This document shows, piece after piece, positions 8,234 to 16,804 of a stretch of DNA of 32,293 nt. The stretch's first letter is position 1. Every line of letters starts with the position of its first letter. Made by a program: the position numbers and the translations under genes. The stretch is from an uncultured Merdimonas sp. GTDB taxonomy: Bacteria > Bacillota > Clostridia > Lachnospirales > Lachnospiraceae. The notes beneath the pieces are model-generated. The model saw nothing but the letters and a program-made list of their open reading frames with translations, was not told where the DNA came from and did not search any database. The stretch covers positions 1 to 32,293 of the forward strand of contig CALWQJ010000012.1 in NCBI GenBank assembly GCA_944383645.1, in the 5' to 3' direction.

Positions 8234-9370
8234 TTGGAGAGCTATTATGTGAAACCGAAGATTTACATGGACCGGGAGGGCCTGCGGGAGATCCTGAAGG
8301 GAGTGTCACGGGCCTTCATTGTGACAGACCGGTTCATGCATGAGAGCGGAAAGGTCAGCTATCTGACGGATCCCATGGATCAGATGGGGATTTCCTATGA
8401 GATCTTTTCCGAGATCAAGCCGGACCCGGACATCGCGACGGTGACGAAGGGCATCGGCAGGCTGACGGACTTTAAGGCAGAGGCGCTGCTGGCCCTCGGC
8501 GGAGGCTCCGCCATCGACGCGGCCAAGGCCATGAATTATCTCGCCGCAAGACAGGGGATCCTGTCCCGCTGCACCTTCGTGGCGGTTCCCACCACCAGCG
8601 GCACGGGAAGCGAGGTCACGAGCTTCGCGGTGATCTCCGATCCGGAGAAATCGGCCAAGTATCCGCTGATTTCCGATGAGATGCTGCCGGACGCGGCCCT
8701 TCTGGACGCGGAGCTTACGAAGACAGTGCCGCCGGCGATCACGGCGGATACGGGTATCGACGTACTGACCCACGCCATAGAGGCCTTTGTGTCGGTGAAA
8801 GCCAACGACTTTACGGACGGGGCGGCGGAGAAGGCCATCAAGCTGGTGCGGAGCAACCTGATGCGGGCCTATAAGAACCCGGACGATATGCGGGCGCGCC
8901 AGAAGATGCACCACGCCTCCTGCCTGGCAGGTATGGCGTTCAACAACGCGGGCCTGGGCATCAACCACAGCATGGCCCACACGCTGGGCGGACATTTCCA
9001 TATTCCGCATGGACGGGCCAACGGCATCCTGCTTCCCTACGTCATGAGTTTTAACGCGGGCTGCCGCGACAAGCTGACGCCCACCGCGAACCGCTACGCG
9101 AGAATCGCCCGGTGCTGCTGGCTGGAGGGGGCGAGCATGAGGCAGAGCGCCTTTAACGTGATCCGCACCACGAAGCAGCTGGTCCATCAGCTGAAGATTC
9201 CCACCAGCATCGCGGAGGCAGGCGTCTCCAGGGAGGACTTTATGGGAGCCCTCGACGAGATGGTGGAGGCGGCCCTGAATGATTCCTGCACCCCCACGAA
9301 TCCCAGACAGCCTACGCCGGAGCAGCTAAGAGAACTGTTCCTGGAGGCCTATGAGGGAAGAAGAATCTAA
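8234..9370 (+). CDS. eutG: Iron-type alcohol dehydrogenase of the microcompartment (EutG)
   Basis: This is a 378-residue group III (Fe-containing) alcohol dehydrogenase that reduces acetaldehyde to ethanol with NADH, regenerating NAD+ for EutE inside the compartment. Visible are the nucleotide-binding GGGSAIDAAKAMNY (89-102), VPTTSGTGSEVTSF (118-131) and metal ligands D176 and H180 (GIDVLTHAIEAF), H245 (INHSMAHTLGG) and H259 (IPHGRANG), with the FucO-like spacing of 14 between the last two. The start is TTG, supported by AGGAGGG ending 6 nt earlier and no better in-frame ATG. It follows the permuted BMC gene by 37 bp, in which CCTCC (8202-8206) could pair with the ribosome-binding site GGAGG. 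PduQ is the close alternative name; operon context favours EutG. Confidence 0.9.
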   Translation: MESYYVKPKIYMDREGLREILKGVSRAFIVTDRFMHESGKVSYLTDPMDQMGISYEIFSEIKPDPDIATVTKGIGRLTDFKAEALLALGGGSAIDAAKAMNYLAARQGILSRCTFVAVPTTSGTGSEVTSFAVISDPEKSAKYPLISDEMLPDAALLDAELTKTVPPAITADTGIDVLTHAIEAFVSVKANDFTDGAAEKAIKLVRSNLMRAYKNPDDMRARQKMHHASCLAGMAFNNAGLGINHSMAHTLGGHFHIPHGRANGILLPYVMSFNAGCRDKLTPTANRYARIARCCWLEGASMRQSAFNVIRTTKQLVHQLKIPTSIAEAGVSREDFMGALDEMVEAALNDSCTPTNPRQPTPEQLRELFLEAYEGRRI

Positions 9371-9391
9371 GAAAGACAGGGAGGAAGCCTG

Positions 9392-9742
9392 ATGTTTGGA
9401 GAAGAGCATAAGGAACGAATCATACAGGAATTTGTGCCCGGCAAGCAGGTGACCCTGGCCCATGTGATACCCCATCCCGTGGAGGAACTGTACGCGAAGA
9501 TGGGGCTGATAGACGGAAACGGAGCCATCGGAATTTTCACGATCACCCCCAGCGAGGCGGCGATTATCGCGGCCGACGTGGCCAGCAAGGCTGCCGGCAT
9601 CCAGATAGGCTTTGTGGACCGCTTCAACGGCTCGCTGATTATCACCGGAGAGGTGGCCGACGTGGAGGCGGCCCTCCACGACGTCATGAAGGTGCTCTGC
9701 GACAATATGGGCTTCGCCCGGGCGCCGATTACACGTTCCTGA
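9392..9742 (+). CDS. eutS: EutS, permuted BMC hexamer shell protein
   Basis: The 116-residue protein closely follows EutS: KERIIQEFVPGKQVTLAHVI (7-26), GAIGIFTITPSEAAIIAADV and GFVDRFNGSLIITGEVADVE. EutS is a circularly permuted BMC-domain subunit that forms a bent hexamer, thought to create edges of the shell, with an N-terminal beta-barrel strand. The start ATG has GGGAGGA upstream. It lies 21 bp after eutG and 11 bp before eutP. Length and motifs are normal, so it should be functional. Confidence 0.95.
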   Translation: MFGEEHKERIIQEFVPGKQVTLAHVIPHPVEELYAKMGLIDGNGAIGIFTITPSEAAIIAADVASKAAGIQIGFVDRFNGSLIITGEVADVEAALHDVMKVLCDNMGFARAPITRS

Positions 9743-9753
9743 GGCGGTAAGAG

Positions 9754-10194
9754 ATGAAGAAACGGATTATTCTGATTGGCCGGTCCATGGCGGGCAAGAC
9801 GACGCTCATCCAGTACCTGACCAACAGCGAGCTGAAATACCGGAAGACCCAGACCATAGAGATTATCAATCAGAACATGATTGACACGCCGGGGGAGTAC
9901 CTGGAGCGCACCGCGTACCGGGGAGCCCTTGTGGTATCGGCGGCGGACGCCGACTGCATCGTGCTGGTGCAGGACGCGGGAGAACATGGGACCATGTTCC
10001 CGCCCGGCTACGCGAGCACTTTCGCGAAGCCCTGTATCGGCGTGGTGACCAAGAGCGACAGGGCATCCGAAAAGGAAATCGAGGACGCCAAAAAGTATCT
10101 GAAGGCGGCGGGGGCGAAGGAGCTCTTCGTGACCAGCAGCTATGAAGGGACGGGCTTTCAGGAATTTCTCGATTATTTTGACGGAGAGTCATAA
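9754..10194 (+). CDS. eutP: EutP, small Ras-like P-loop NTPase
   Basis: The 146-residue protein has the G1 loop GRSMAGKT (9-16), the G3 motif DTPG (44-47) and the G4 motif TKSD (99-102), and ends with a SxxxxxGxxEFL segment typical of EutP/PduV. EutP belongs to a small GTPase-like family. In Salmonella EutP has been reported to act as an acetate kinase, and PduV relatives associate with the shell. Here it sits between eutS and eutA, with only 3 nt to eutA. In many Gram-positive loci the regulators eutV and eutW occupy this junction, but there is no space for them here. Confidence 0.93.
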   Translation: MKKRIILIGRSMAGKTTLIQYLTNSELKYRKTQTIEIINQNMIDTPGEYLERTAYRGALVVSAADADCIVLVQDAGEHGTMFPPGYASTFAKPCIGVVTKSDRASEKEIEDAKKYLKAAGAKELFVTSSYEGTGFQEFLDYFDGES

Positions 10195-10197
10195 GGC

Positions 10198-11628
10198 ATG
10201 AAGGAGACGATTTTAAGCGTAGGAATTGATATCGGGACCTCCACGACCCAGCTGATTTTCAGCCGGCTGACCATCGAGAACCTGGCCAGCAGCTATATGG
10301 TTCCCCGCATCCGGATTGTAGACAAGGAGGTCACCTACCGAAGCGAGATCTATTTCACGCCGCTTCTGTCCCAGACAGAGATCGACGCAGAGAAGGTGAA
10401 GGGGATCATCGAGCGGGAATACCGAAAGGCGGGCATGAAGCCGGAGGATCTGCAGACGGGGGCGGTGATCATCACGGGAGAGACGGCCCGCAAGCAGAAC
10501 GCCAACAGCGTGCTTGCGTCTTTGAGCAGCATGGCCGGCGATTTCGTGGTGGCGACGGCAGGGCCGGATCTGGAGTCGGTGCTTTCGGCCAAAGGGGCGG
10601 GAGCGGACCGGATTTCCGAGGAAAAGCGGATCGCCGTGGCGAATATCGATATCGGCGGCGGCACCAGCAATATCGCTCTGTTCCAGAAGGGAAGCTTAAA
10701 GGGCACCAGCTGCCTTGATATCGGCGGCCGCCTGATCAAGGTGGAGCATGGCAGGATCAGCTATATCTATCCGAAGATCCAGAAGCTGGCTGAGCGGCAC
10801 GGCATCCGCATCGCGGTGGGGGACCGGGCCGACGAAAGCACTCTTTACCGGGTGTGTGAGCACATGGCGGATCAGCTGGCCATGGCGGTGCACGTCATGG
10901 AGCCGGACGAGCTGCACGAGGGCCTCTATACCAACGACGGCCGTCCGCTGACCGCAGAGCCAAAGGCCGCGGGCCTTACCTACTCGGGCGGGGTCGCCAG
11001 CTGCTATTACAACGGGGAGCCGGGAAATGTCTTCGAGTACGGGGACGTGGGCGTGCTTCTCGCCAGGGCGGTGAAGAACAACGCGGCCCTGAAAACCATT
11101 ACGACGTATCCCGCGGCGGAGACCATCCGTGCGACGGTGGTAGGCGCGGGTACCCACACTACAAATGTTAGCGGCAGCACCATCAGCTACACCAGCGGGA
11201 AGCTGCCCATAAAAAACATTCCGGTTCTGAAAATCTCCGAGGAGGAGGAGCAGGAGCCGGCCATGTTCCGGGACGCCATCCGAAGAAAGCTCAAGCTTTA
11301 CGAGGGGGAGAACGGACTGGAACAGGTTGCCATCGTGTTTTCCGGAAAATATCATACCACCTTTGCGCAGCTCCAGGAGCTTTCCCGGACCATCGCAGAG
11401 GGGGCGGACGAGGTGATTGCCGGACCCCATCCGCTGATCCTGGTGATTGAGAATGATATTGCCAAAGCGCTGGGGAACGCCCTCAATGTGCTTCTCATGC
11501 GGAAAAAGGATATCATCTGCATCGACGGTATTTTCGCGAACGACGGCGACTACATCGACATCGGCGAACCCGTGGCCCAGGGGCGCGTGGTTCCGGTAGT
11601 GACAAAAACTCTGATATTCAATACATGA
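10198..11628 (+). CDS. eutA: EutA, ethanolamine ammonia-lyase reactivating factor
   Basis: This 476-residue ASKHA-fold protein exchanges inactivated cobalamin bound to EutBC for fresh adenosylcobalamin, using ATP. Phosphate-binding loops are visible: GIDIGTSTTQLIF near the N-terminus and ANIDIGGGTSNIALF around residues 147-161. Later EutA-typical blocks include AGLTYSGGVASCYY, VVGAGTHTTNVSGST and ENDIAKALGNAL. The start ATG follows the eutP stop by 3 nt, suggesting translational coupling. Downstream eutB starts after about 18 nt. Length matches the family. Confidence 0.95.
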   Translation: MKETILSVGIDIGTSTTQLIFSRLTIENLASSYMVPRIRIVDKEVTYRSEIYFTPLLSQTEIDAEKVKGIIEREYRKAGMKPEDLQTGAVIITGETARKQNANSVLASLSSMAGDFVVATAGPDLESVLSAKGAGADRISEEKRIAVANIDIGGGTSNIALFQKGSLKGTSCLDIGGRLIKVEHGRISYIYPKIQKLAERHGIRIAVGDRADESTLYRVCEHMADQLAMAVHVMEPDELHEGLYTNDGRPLTAEPKAAGLTYSGGVASCYYNGEPGNVFEYGDVGVLLARAVKNNAALKTITTYPAAETIRATVVGAGTHTTNVSGSTISYTSGKLPIKNIPVLKISEEEEQEPAMFRDAIRRKLKLYEGENGLEQVAIVFSGKYHTTFAQLQELSRTIAEGADEVIAGPHPLILVIENDIAKALGNALNVLLMRKKDIICIDGIFANDGDYIDIGEPVAQGRVVPVVTKTLIFNT

Positions 11629-11646
11629 AAAAGGAGAGTGAAAAGG

Positions 11647-13014
11647 TTGATTTTAAAGACAAAGTTATTCGGCAAAGTGTATGAGTTCAAATCTCTTCGT
11701 GAAGTCATGGCGAAGGCCAACGAAGAAAAGTCCGGCGACAAGCTGGCGGGCATCGCGGCTGAGTCGGCGGAGGAGAGAGTAGCTGCAAAGGTGGTCCTTT
11801 CCCACATTACCCTCCAGGATCTGAGGAACAATCCGGCTGTTCCCTATGAAGAGGACGAAGTGACCCGTATTATCCAGGACGGAGTCAACGAGACCATCTG
11901 CAACGAGCACAAAAACAAGACAGTTGCTGAATTCCGCGAGTGGCTGCTTGACGAGGGAACGACAAGCGATATGATAAGACGCGCTTCCCGCGGCCTGACC
12001 AGCGAGATGGTAGCGGCTGTCTGCAAGCTGATGACGAATCTGGACCTGATCTATGCGGCAAGAAAGATGCGCGTATCAGCTCACTGCAACACGACGATCG
12101 GTCTGCCGGGCACCTTTTCTTCCCGTCTGCAGCCCAACCACACCACAGACGATCCCAAGGGCATCATGGCTTCCGTCATGGAGGGCTTAAGCCTTGGCTG
12201 CGGCGACGCCGTCATCGGACTGAATCCGGTAGACGACTCTGTGGAGAGCGTTGCCAGAATCTTAAGAAGCTTTGATGAATTTAAGAATAAATGGGAGGTT
12301 CCCACCCAGATCTGCGTGCTGGCCCATGTGACCACCCAGATGGAGGCCATGGATAAGCTGGGCGCTCCCATCGACCTGATGTTCCAGTCCATCGCGGGAT
12401 CCCAGAAGGGCAACGAGGCCTTCGGTCTGACCGCCTCCATGCTGGACGAGGGACGTGATATGATGCTTCACAAGGCCACCAGCACAGGCCCCAACGTGAT
12501 GTACTTCGAGACCGGCCAGGGCTCCGAGCTTTCCTCGGACGCGCACAACGGCTGGGATCAGGTGACCATGGAGGCACGCTGCTACGGCTTCGCGAAGAGG
12601 TACCAGCCCTTCCTGATCAACACCGTAGTAGGCTTCATCGGACCGGAGTACCTGTATGATTCCAAGCAGGTTATCCGCGCCGGACTTGAGGACCATTTCA
12701 TGGGCAAGCTGACCGGAGTTCCGATGGGCTGCGACGCCTGCTACACGAACCATATGAAGGCAGATCAGAACGACATCGAGAACCTGGCGACCCTGCTTGT
12801 AGCCGCAGGCTGCAACTACATCATGGGCGTGCCCCAGGGCGACGACTGTATGCTGATGTACCAGTGTACCGGTTATCATGAGGCGGCAAGCCTGCGCGAG
12901 ATCTTCGGACTGCGCCCGATCAGGGAATTTGATCAGTGGCTGGAGAAGATGGGCTTCTCTGAGAACGGAAAGCTGACTCCGCTGGCTGGCGACGCGTCTG
13001 TATTCATGAAATAA
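11647..13014 (+). CDS. eutB: Ethanolamine ammonia-lyase large subunit EutB
   Basis: EutB is the TIM-barrel subunit of the B12-dependent lyase that converts ethanolamine to acetaldehyde and ammonia. I place the start at TTG 11647 (455 residues, MILKTKLFGKVYEF), not GTG 11638: the AGGAG at 11632-11636 is only 1 nt from the GTG but 10 nt from the TTG. With this start the catalytic residues fall at R160, Q162 and N193, the numbering known for enterobacterial EutB, and at E288 and D363 (one residue later). Blocks such as GTFSSRLQPN, LAHVTTQMEA and NTVVGFIGPEYLYD are fully conserved. It pairs with EutC, whose start follows within 20 nt. Nothing suggests loss of activity. Confidence 0.96.
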   Translation: MILKTKLFGKVYEFKSLREVMAKANEEKSGDKLAGIAAESAEERVAAKVVLSHITLQDLRNNPAVPYEEDEVTRIIQDGVNETICNEHKNKTVAEFREWLLDEGTTSDMIRRASRGLTSEMVAAVCKLMTNLDLIYAARKMRVSAHCNTTIGLPGTFSSRLQPNHTTDDPKGIMASVMEGLSLGCGDAVIGLNPVDDSVESVARILRSFDEFKNKWEVPTQICVLAHVTTQMEAMDKLGAPIDLMFQSIAGSQKGNEAFGLTASMLDEGRDMMLHKATSTGPNVMYFETGQGSELSSDAHNGWDQVTMEARCYGFAKRYQPFLINTVVGFIGPEYLYDSKQVIRAGLEDHFMGKLTGVPMGCDACYTNHMKADQNDIENLATLLVAAGCNYIMGVPQGDDCMLMYQCTGYHEAASLREIFGLRPIREFDQWLEKMGFSENGKLTPLAGDASVFMK

Positions 13015-13031
13015 ACAGGAGGTGAATGGCT

Positions 13032-13925
13032 TTGGTGAGCGAAAAGGATTTAAGAGATATTATTGCACAGGTGCTTACTGAGATGAATGTGGGACAGGAC
13101 GGAGGCTCTGCTGCCTCTTCCGGATCAGCCGCGAAGGCGGACTGCCAGACCACGATTGAGGACGGCTGCTGGGACGATGTGGCAGCGGTGGATTTGAGGA
13201 CCCAGTACCTGGTAGAGAATCCCGTGAACAGGGACGCCTATTATGATTTGAAGCAGTACGCTCCCTGCCGTCTGGGAATCGGCAAGGCGGGCGCCCGCTA
13301 TAAGACCCTTCCGGTTCTGGAGTTCCGGGCAGCGCATTCCGCCGCGCAGGACGCCGTGTTCTCCGATGTGGACCAGGATTTCGTGGATAAGATGGGCCTC
13401 TTTACGGTACAGACCAAGTGCGACTGCAAGGATACCTACCTGACCCGTCCGGACCTGGGAAGAGTCTTAAGCGACGAGGCTGTTGCCACAATCAAAGAAA
13501 AATGCAAGAAGAACCCGAAGGTTCAGATTTATGTGTCTGACGGCTTAAGCTCCGCGGCTATCGCCGCCAACGTGGGAGACGTGCTCCCGGCTATCGAGCA
13601 GGGCCTGAAGAGCTACGGCATCGATTACGGAACTCCGTTCTTCCTGAAGTACGGACGCGTGGGCGCCATGGATCAGGTGTCCGAGATTACCGGGGCCGAA
13701 GTGACCTGCGTGCTGATCGGCGAGCGTCCCGGCCTGATTACGGCAGAATCCATGTCCGCGTACCTTGCCTACAAGGCGACCGTGGGAATGCCTGAGGCGA
13801 GAAGAACCGTTGTCTCCAATATCCATAAGGATGGAACGATCCCCACGGAGGCAGGCGCTCATATCGCTGATATTATCAAGAAGATTCTGGATGCAAAGGC
13901 CAGCGGAACCGATTTAAAACTTTAA
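13032..13925 (+). CDS. eutC: Ethanolamine ammonia-lyase small subunit EutC
   Basis: EutC completes the cobalamin-binding site of the lyase. The best start is TTG 13032 (297 residues, MVSEKDLRDIIAQVLTEM): AGGAGG at 13018-13023 lies 8 nt upstream, while the in-frame ATG at 13026 would overlap the ribosome-binding region. The first 18 residues form an amphipathic helix like the known EutC signal that sends the lyase into the microcompartment. It is followed by a Ser/Gly/Ala-rich linker (about 22-34). Core motifs include VSDGLSSAAIAANVGDVLPA and CVLIGERPGL followed by SAYLAYKATVG. The gene ends 22 bp before eutL. Confidence 0.95.
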   Translation: MVSEKDLRDIIAQVLTEMNVGQDGGSAASSGSAAKADCQTTIEDGCWDDVAAVDLRTQYLVENPVNRDAYYDLKQYAPCRLGIGKAGARYKTLPVLEFRAAHSAAQDAVFSDVDQDFVDKMGLFTVQTKCDCKDTYLTRPDLGRVLSDEAVATIKEKCKKNPKVQIYVSDGLSSAAIAANVGDVLPAIEQGLKSYGIDYGTPFFLKYGRVGAMDQVSEITGAEVTCVLIGERPGLITAESMSAYLAYKATVGMPEARRTVVSNIHKDGTIPTEAGAHIADIIKKILDAKASGTDLKL

Positions 13926-13947
13926 TTCATGAACGGAGGTCAATAAA

Positions 13948-14598
13948 ATGAAACGTGATCCTATTCAAGCAAACGTACTTGCGACGAAACTGATTCCAAA
14001 CGTAAGCCCGGGAATGGCGAAAGAGCTGAATCTGAAGCCGGAGCAGAGATCCCTGGCGCTGATCACGGCAGACTGCGATGACGTTACCTATACAGCCCTC
14101 GACGAGGCGACCAAGAAGGCGGACGTGCAGGTCGTATACGCGAAGAGCTTTTACGGCGGCGCGGCGAACGCGAACACGAAGCTGGCCGGAGAAATCATCG
14201 GCATCCTGGCAGGCCCGAATCCCGCTGAGGTAAAGAGCGGACTGGAGGCAGCCGTGGATATGATTGAGAACCAGGCGCACTTTATTTCCGCCAATGACGA
14301 CGACACCATCTGCTACTACGCTCACTGCATTTCCCGTACAGGCTCCTACCTGTCCGAGGGCGCAGGCATCGAGGAAGGCGAGGCTCTGGCGTACCTGATC
14401 GCTCCGCCTCTGGAGGCGATGTACGGCGTGGATGCGGCCCTGAAGGCAGCTGACGTAAAGATGTGCGTTCTGTACGCCCCGCCCTCTGAGACGAACTTCG
14501 GCGGCGCTCTTCTGACCGGCAGCCAGTCCGCGTGCAAGGCGGCCTGCGACGCGTTTGCCCAGGCTGTGGAATTCGTAGCTGACAATCCGATCGAATAA
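13948..14598 (+). CDS. eutL: EutL, tandem-BMC trimeric shell protein
   Basis: This 216-residue protein contains two BMC domains (about 1-105 and 106-216) and matches EutL throughout: ANVLATKLIPNVSPGMAKEL, then YAKSFYGGAANANTKLAGE and YYAHCISRTGSYLSEGAGI. EutL trimers form pseudohexameric tiles with a gated central pore that is proposed to pass larger cofactors such as cobalamin. A GGAGGT ribosome-binding site precedes the ATG. It sits directly after eutBC, as in most eut operons. Confidence 0.95.
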   Translation: MKRDPIQANVLATKLIPNVSPGMAKELNLKPEQRSLALITADCDDVTYTALDEATKKADVQVVYAKSFYGGAANANTKLAGEIIGILAGPNPAEVKSGLEAAVDMIENQAHFISANDDDTICYYAHCISRTGSYLSEGAGIEEGEALAYLIAPPLEAMYGVDAALKAADVKMCVLYAPPSETNFGGALLTGSQSACKAACDAFAQAVEFVADNPIE

Positions 14599-14634
14599 GG
14601 AAGCGGCCAGTTGGGATAACGGCAGAGGTACTGT

Positions 14635-15288
14635 ATGAAAGCATTGGGTATGATTGAGGTATATGGTTACCTTACAGCAGTAGAAGCTCTGGACAGCGCG
14701 CTGAAGGCGGCGAACGTTACCCGGCTCGATGTGGTGAAGGTCAGAGGAGGTCTGGTCACGGTGCTGGTGGAGGGCGACGTGGGAGCCGTAAAGGCAGCCA
14801 TGGACGCTTCCGCGGCCGCGGCGGAGCGAATCGGGACCGTAGTGAGCGTACATGTGATCCCGCGTCCGGCGTCTGATGTGGAACGGATGCTGAAGGGTCC
14901 GGGCGGCGGTCCGAAGACGGAACCGGAGGAACCAGAAGAACCGGAACCGAAGGGACCGGAACCGGAGGAGCGAAAGGCCGAGGAACCGAAGGCTGAGCCG
15001 CCGGAAGCGGATTTGGAGCCTGAGACGCCCGAACCGGAACCAGAACCGGAAGCTCCGGAGCCGGAAAAGTCTGCACAGGCGGTGATGCCGGAACCGGCAG
15101 GACCGGAAGGAAAGCCGGAGGAGAAAAAGGCCGCAGCCGTGACGCCGGAGGAGATGAAGGCCATGAGCGTGGACGGACTGCGCAGGCTGGCCAGAGAGCT
15201 GGAGATCCCCAGCATGACCCGCGCTGAGATCCGTTACGCCAAGAAACAGGAGCTGATTCAGAAGATAACAGAATTCATAGACAGTTAG
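14635..15288 (+). CDS. EutK-like BMC shell protein with acidic linker and SAP/Rho-N-like tail
   Basis: Residues 1-87 are a standard BMC domain (MKALGMIEVYGYLTAVEALD, then [20 protein letters not shown] and SVHVIPRP). Residues 88-165 are an acidic Pro/Glu-rich linker with PEPEPE-type repeats. Residues about 170-217 form a compact helical end (MSVDGLRRLARELEIPSM, then AKKQELIQKITEFI) that reads like a SAP or Rho-N helix-extended-loop-helix fold. Enterobacterial EutK likewise joins a BMC domain to a small nucleic-acid-binding-like tail, but its tail is a different helix-turn-helix type, so I withhold the symbol. It probably sits in the shell with the tail facing one side as a tether. The ribosome-binding site (AGAGG) is weak, which may keep this subunit scarce. 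Confidence 0.8.
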   Translation: MKALGMIEVYGYLTAVEALDSALKAANVTRLDVVKVRGGLVTVLVEGDVGAVKAAMDASAAAAERIGTVVSVHVIPRPASDVERMLKGPGGGPKTEPEEPEEPEPKGPEPEERKAEEPKAEPPEADLEPETPEPEPEPEAPEPEKSAQAVMPEPAGPEGKPEEKKAAAVTPEEMKAMSVDGLRRLARELEIPSMTRAEIRYAKKQELIQKITEFIDS

Positions 15289-15303
15289 ACAGGAGATTGA
15301 CAC

Positions 15304-16785
15304 ATGCAGTTATATGATAAGGATCTGTTGTCAGTTCAGGAAGTGCGCGAGCTGGTAGAACGTGCCAAGGCGGCCCAGCAGGAGCTGAGCGAAAAGAGTC
15401 AGCAGGAGGTGGACGCCATTGTGAAGTCCATCGCAGACGCAGGCGTGCGCAACGCCCGCCGTCTGGCGAAGCTGGCCCACGAGGAAACCGGTTTTGGCGT
15501 GGAAGCTGACAAGGTAATTAAGAACGTATTTGCCAGCCGGGATGTGTATGAGCACATCAAGGACATGAAGACCATCGGAGAGCTGGGAAGGGACGAGGAA
15601 AGGAAGATCCGCACCATTGCGGTTCCCGTAGGCGTCATCGCGGGACTGATTCCCTCCACGAACCCCACCTCCACCGCTCTCTACAAATCAGAGATCGCCA
15701 TCAAGGCCGGCAATGCGATTGTATTTTCACCCCATCCGAATGCGCGCAACTGCATTCTGGAGACGGTAAAGGTAATCCGTCAGGCCATCGTGGAGGCGGG
15801 CGGCAATGAGGACCTGGTGTCCTGCATTACCATCCCCACCCTGCAGGCTACGGACAATCTGATGCGGCACGCGGACGTGTCGATGATTCTGGCCACCGGA
15901 GGAAGCGCCATGGTACGGGCGGCTTACTCCTCGGGCACGCCGGCCATCGGCGTGGGACCAGGCAACGGTCCGGCCTATATTGAGAAGACGGCGGATCTGC
16001 CCCTGGCAGTGAAGCGCATTATTGATTCCAAGACCTTTGACAACGGCACCATCTGCGCCTCCGAGCAGTCCGTAGTCTGCGACACGGCTATGGAGCCTGC
16101 GGTGCGGGCAGAGATGGAGCGTCAGGGAGCTTACTTCCTGACAGACGAGCAGATAGCCAAACTGGGCGGTTTTATCTTAAGAGCCAACGGCACCATGAAT
16201 CCCATGATCGTGGGAAAGAGCGCGGCGGTGATCGCCGAGCTTGCAGGCATCGAGATTCCGGCAGGCACCAAGGTGCTGGTAGCCCGGGAGACTGGCATTG
16301 GACGGGGACACCCTTACTCCAACGAGAAGCTGGCGCCGATTCTGGCGTTCTACACGGCGGAGAGCTACGTGGAGGTCTGCGAGCTCTGCGTGGAGATCCT
16401 TCACTACGAGGGAGCCGGACACACCTTCTCCATTCACACGAAGGACAGCGCCATGGTGGATTACTTCGCGAAACGGATCCCGGCTTCGAGAATCGTCGTG
16501 AATACCCCCAGCGCTCTGGGCGGAATCGGAGGAACGACGGCCCTGATGCCGGCGCTGACCCTAGGCTGCGGAGCCATCGGAGGAAGCGCGACCTCAGAGA
16601 ACGTGGGGCCGATGAACCTTCTGAACCTGCGCTATGTGGCGGAGGGACTGCAGGAGATTGAGGAGATCAAGGCGGGGCTTCCCGACTGCTCCGAGGGCAT
16701 CTGCAAGGTGCAGAAACTGAATTTGAATGATGTCGATGTAGACGCGCTGGTGAGCGAAATCGTGAAACGGCTTCGTTCCATCTAG
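15304..16785 (+). CDS. eutE: CoA-acylating acetaldehyde dehydrogenase EutE
   Basis: The 493-residue enzyme oxidises acetaldehyde to acetyl-CoA with NAD+ and CoA in the compartment lumen. Seen are VGVIAGLIPSTNPTSTALYK (110-128), ATGGSAMVRAAYSSG (197-211), the catalytic C251 in DNGTICASEQ, and EGAGHTFSIHT. The last 21 residues (473-493, NLNDVDVDALVSEIVKRL and on) form an amphipathic helix after a short linker, which looks like a C-terminal encapsulation peptide. It is downstream of the EutK-like gene by 15 bp with AGGAG before the ATG. The closest alternative is PduP, but size, motifs and context fit EutE. Confidence 0.94.
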   Translation: MQLYDKDLLSVQEVRELVERAKAAQQELSEKSQQEVDAIVKSIADAGVRNARRLAKLAHEETGFGVEADKVIKNVFASRDVYEHIKDMKTIGELGRDEERKIRTIAVPVGVIAGLIPSTNPTSTALYKSEIAIKAGNAIVFSPHPNARNCILETVKVIRQAIVEAGGNEDLVSCITIPTLQATDNLMRHADVSMILATGGSAMVRAAYSSGTPAIGVGPGNGPAYIEKTADLPLAVKRIIDSKTFDNGTICASEQSVVCDTAMEPAVRAEMERQGAYFLTDEQIAKLGGFILRANGTMNPMIVGKSAAVIAELAGIEIPAGTKVLVARETGIGRGHPYSNEKLAPILAFYTAESYVEVCELCVEILHYEGAGHTFSIHTKDSAMVDYFAKRIPASRIVVNTPSALGGIGGTTALMPALTLGCGAIGGSATSENVGPMNLLNLRYVAEGLQEIEEIKAGLPDCSEGICKVQKLNLNDVDVDALVSEIVKRLRSI

Positions 16786-16804
16786 CAGATAGGAGGAAAA
16801 AGAA

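Noticed and set aside
14930..15130. Apparent short repeats (CCGGAACCGGA-type) suggestive of a repeat array
   Set aside because: They are codon-level repeats encoding the Pro/Glu linker of the EutK-like protein, not a CRISPR or intergenic repeat.
13927..15303. 458-codon antisense frame opposite eutL and the EutK-like gene
   Set aside because: It mirrors the Glu/Pro-rich linker as Arg/Phe/Leu repeats and overlaps two well-supported genes. It is a shadow frame.
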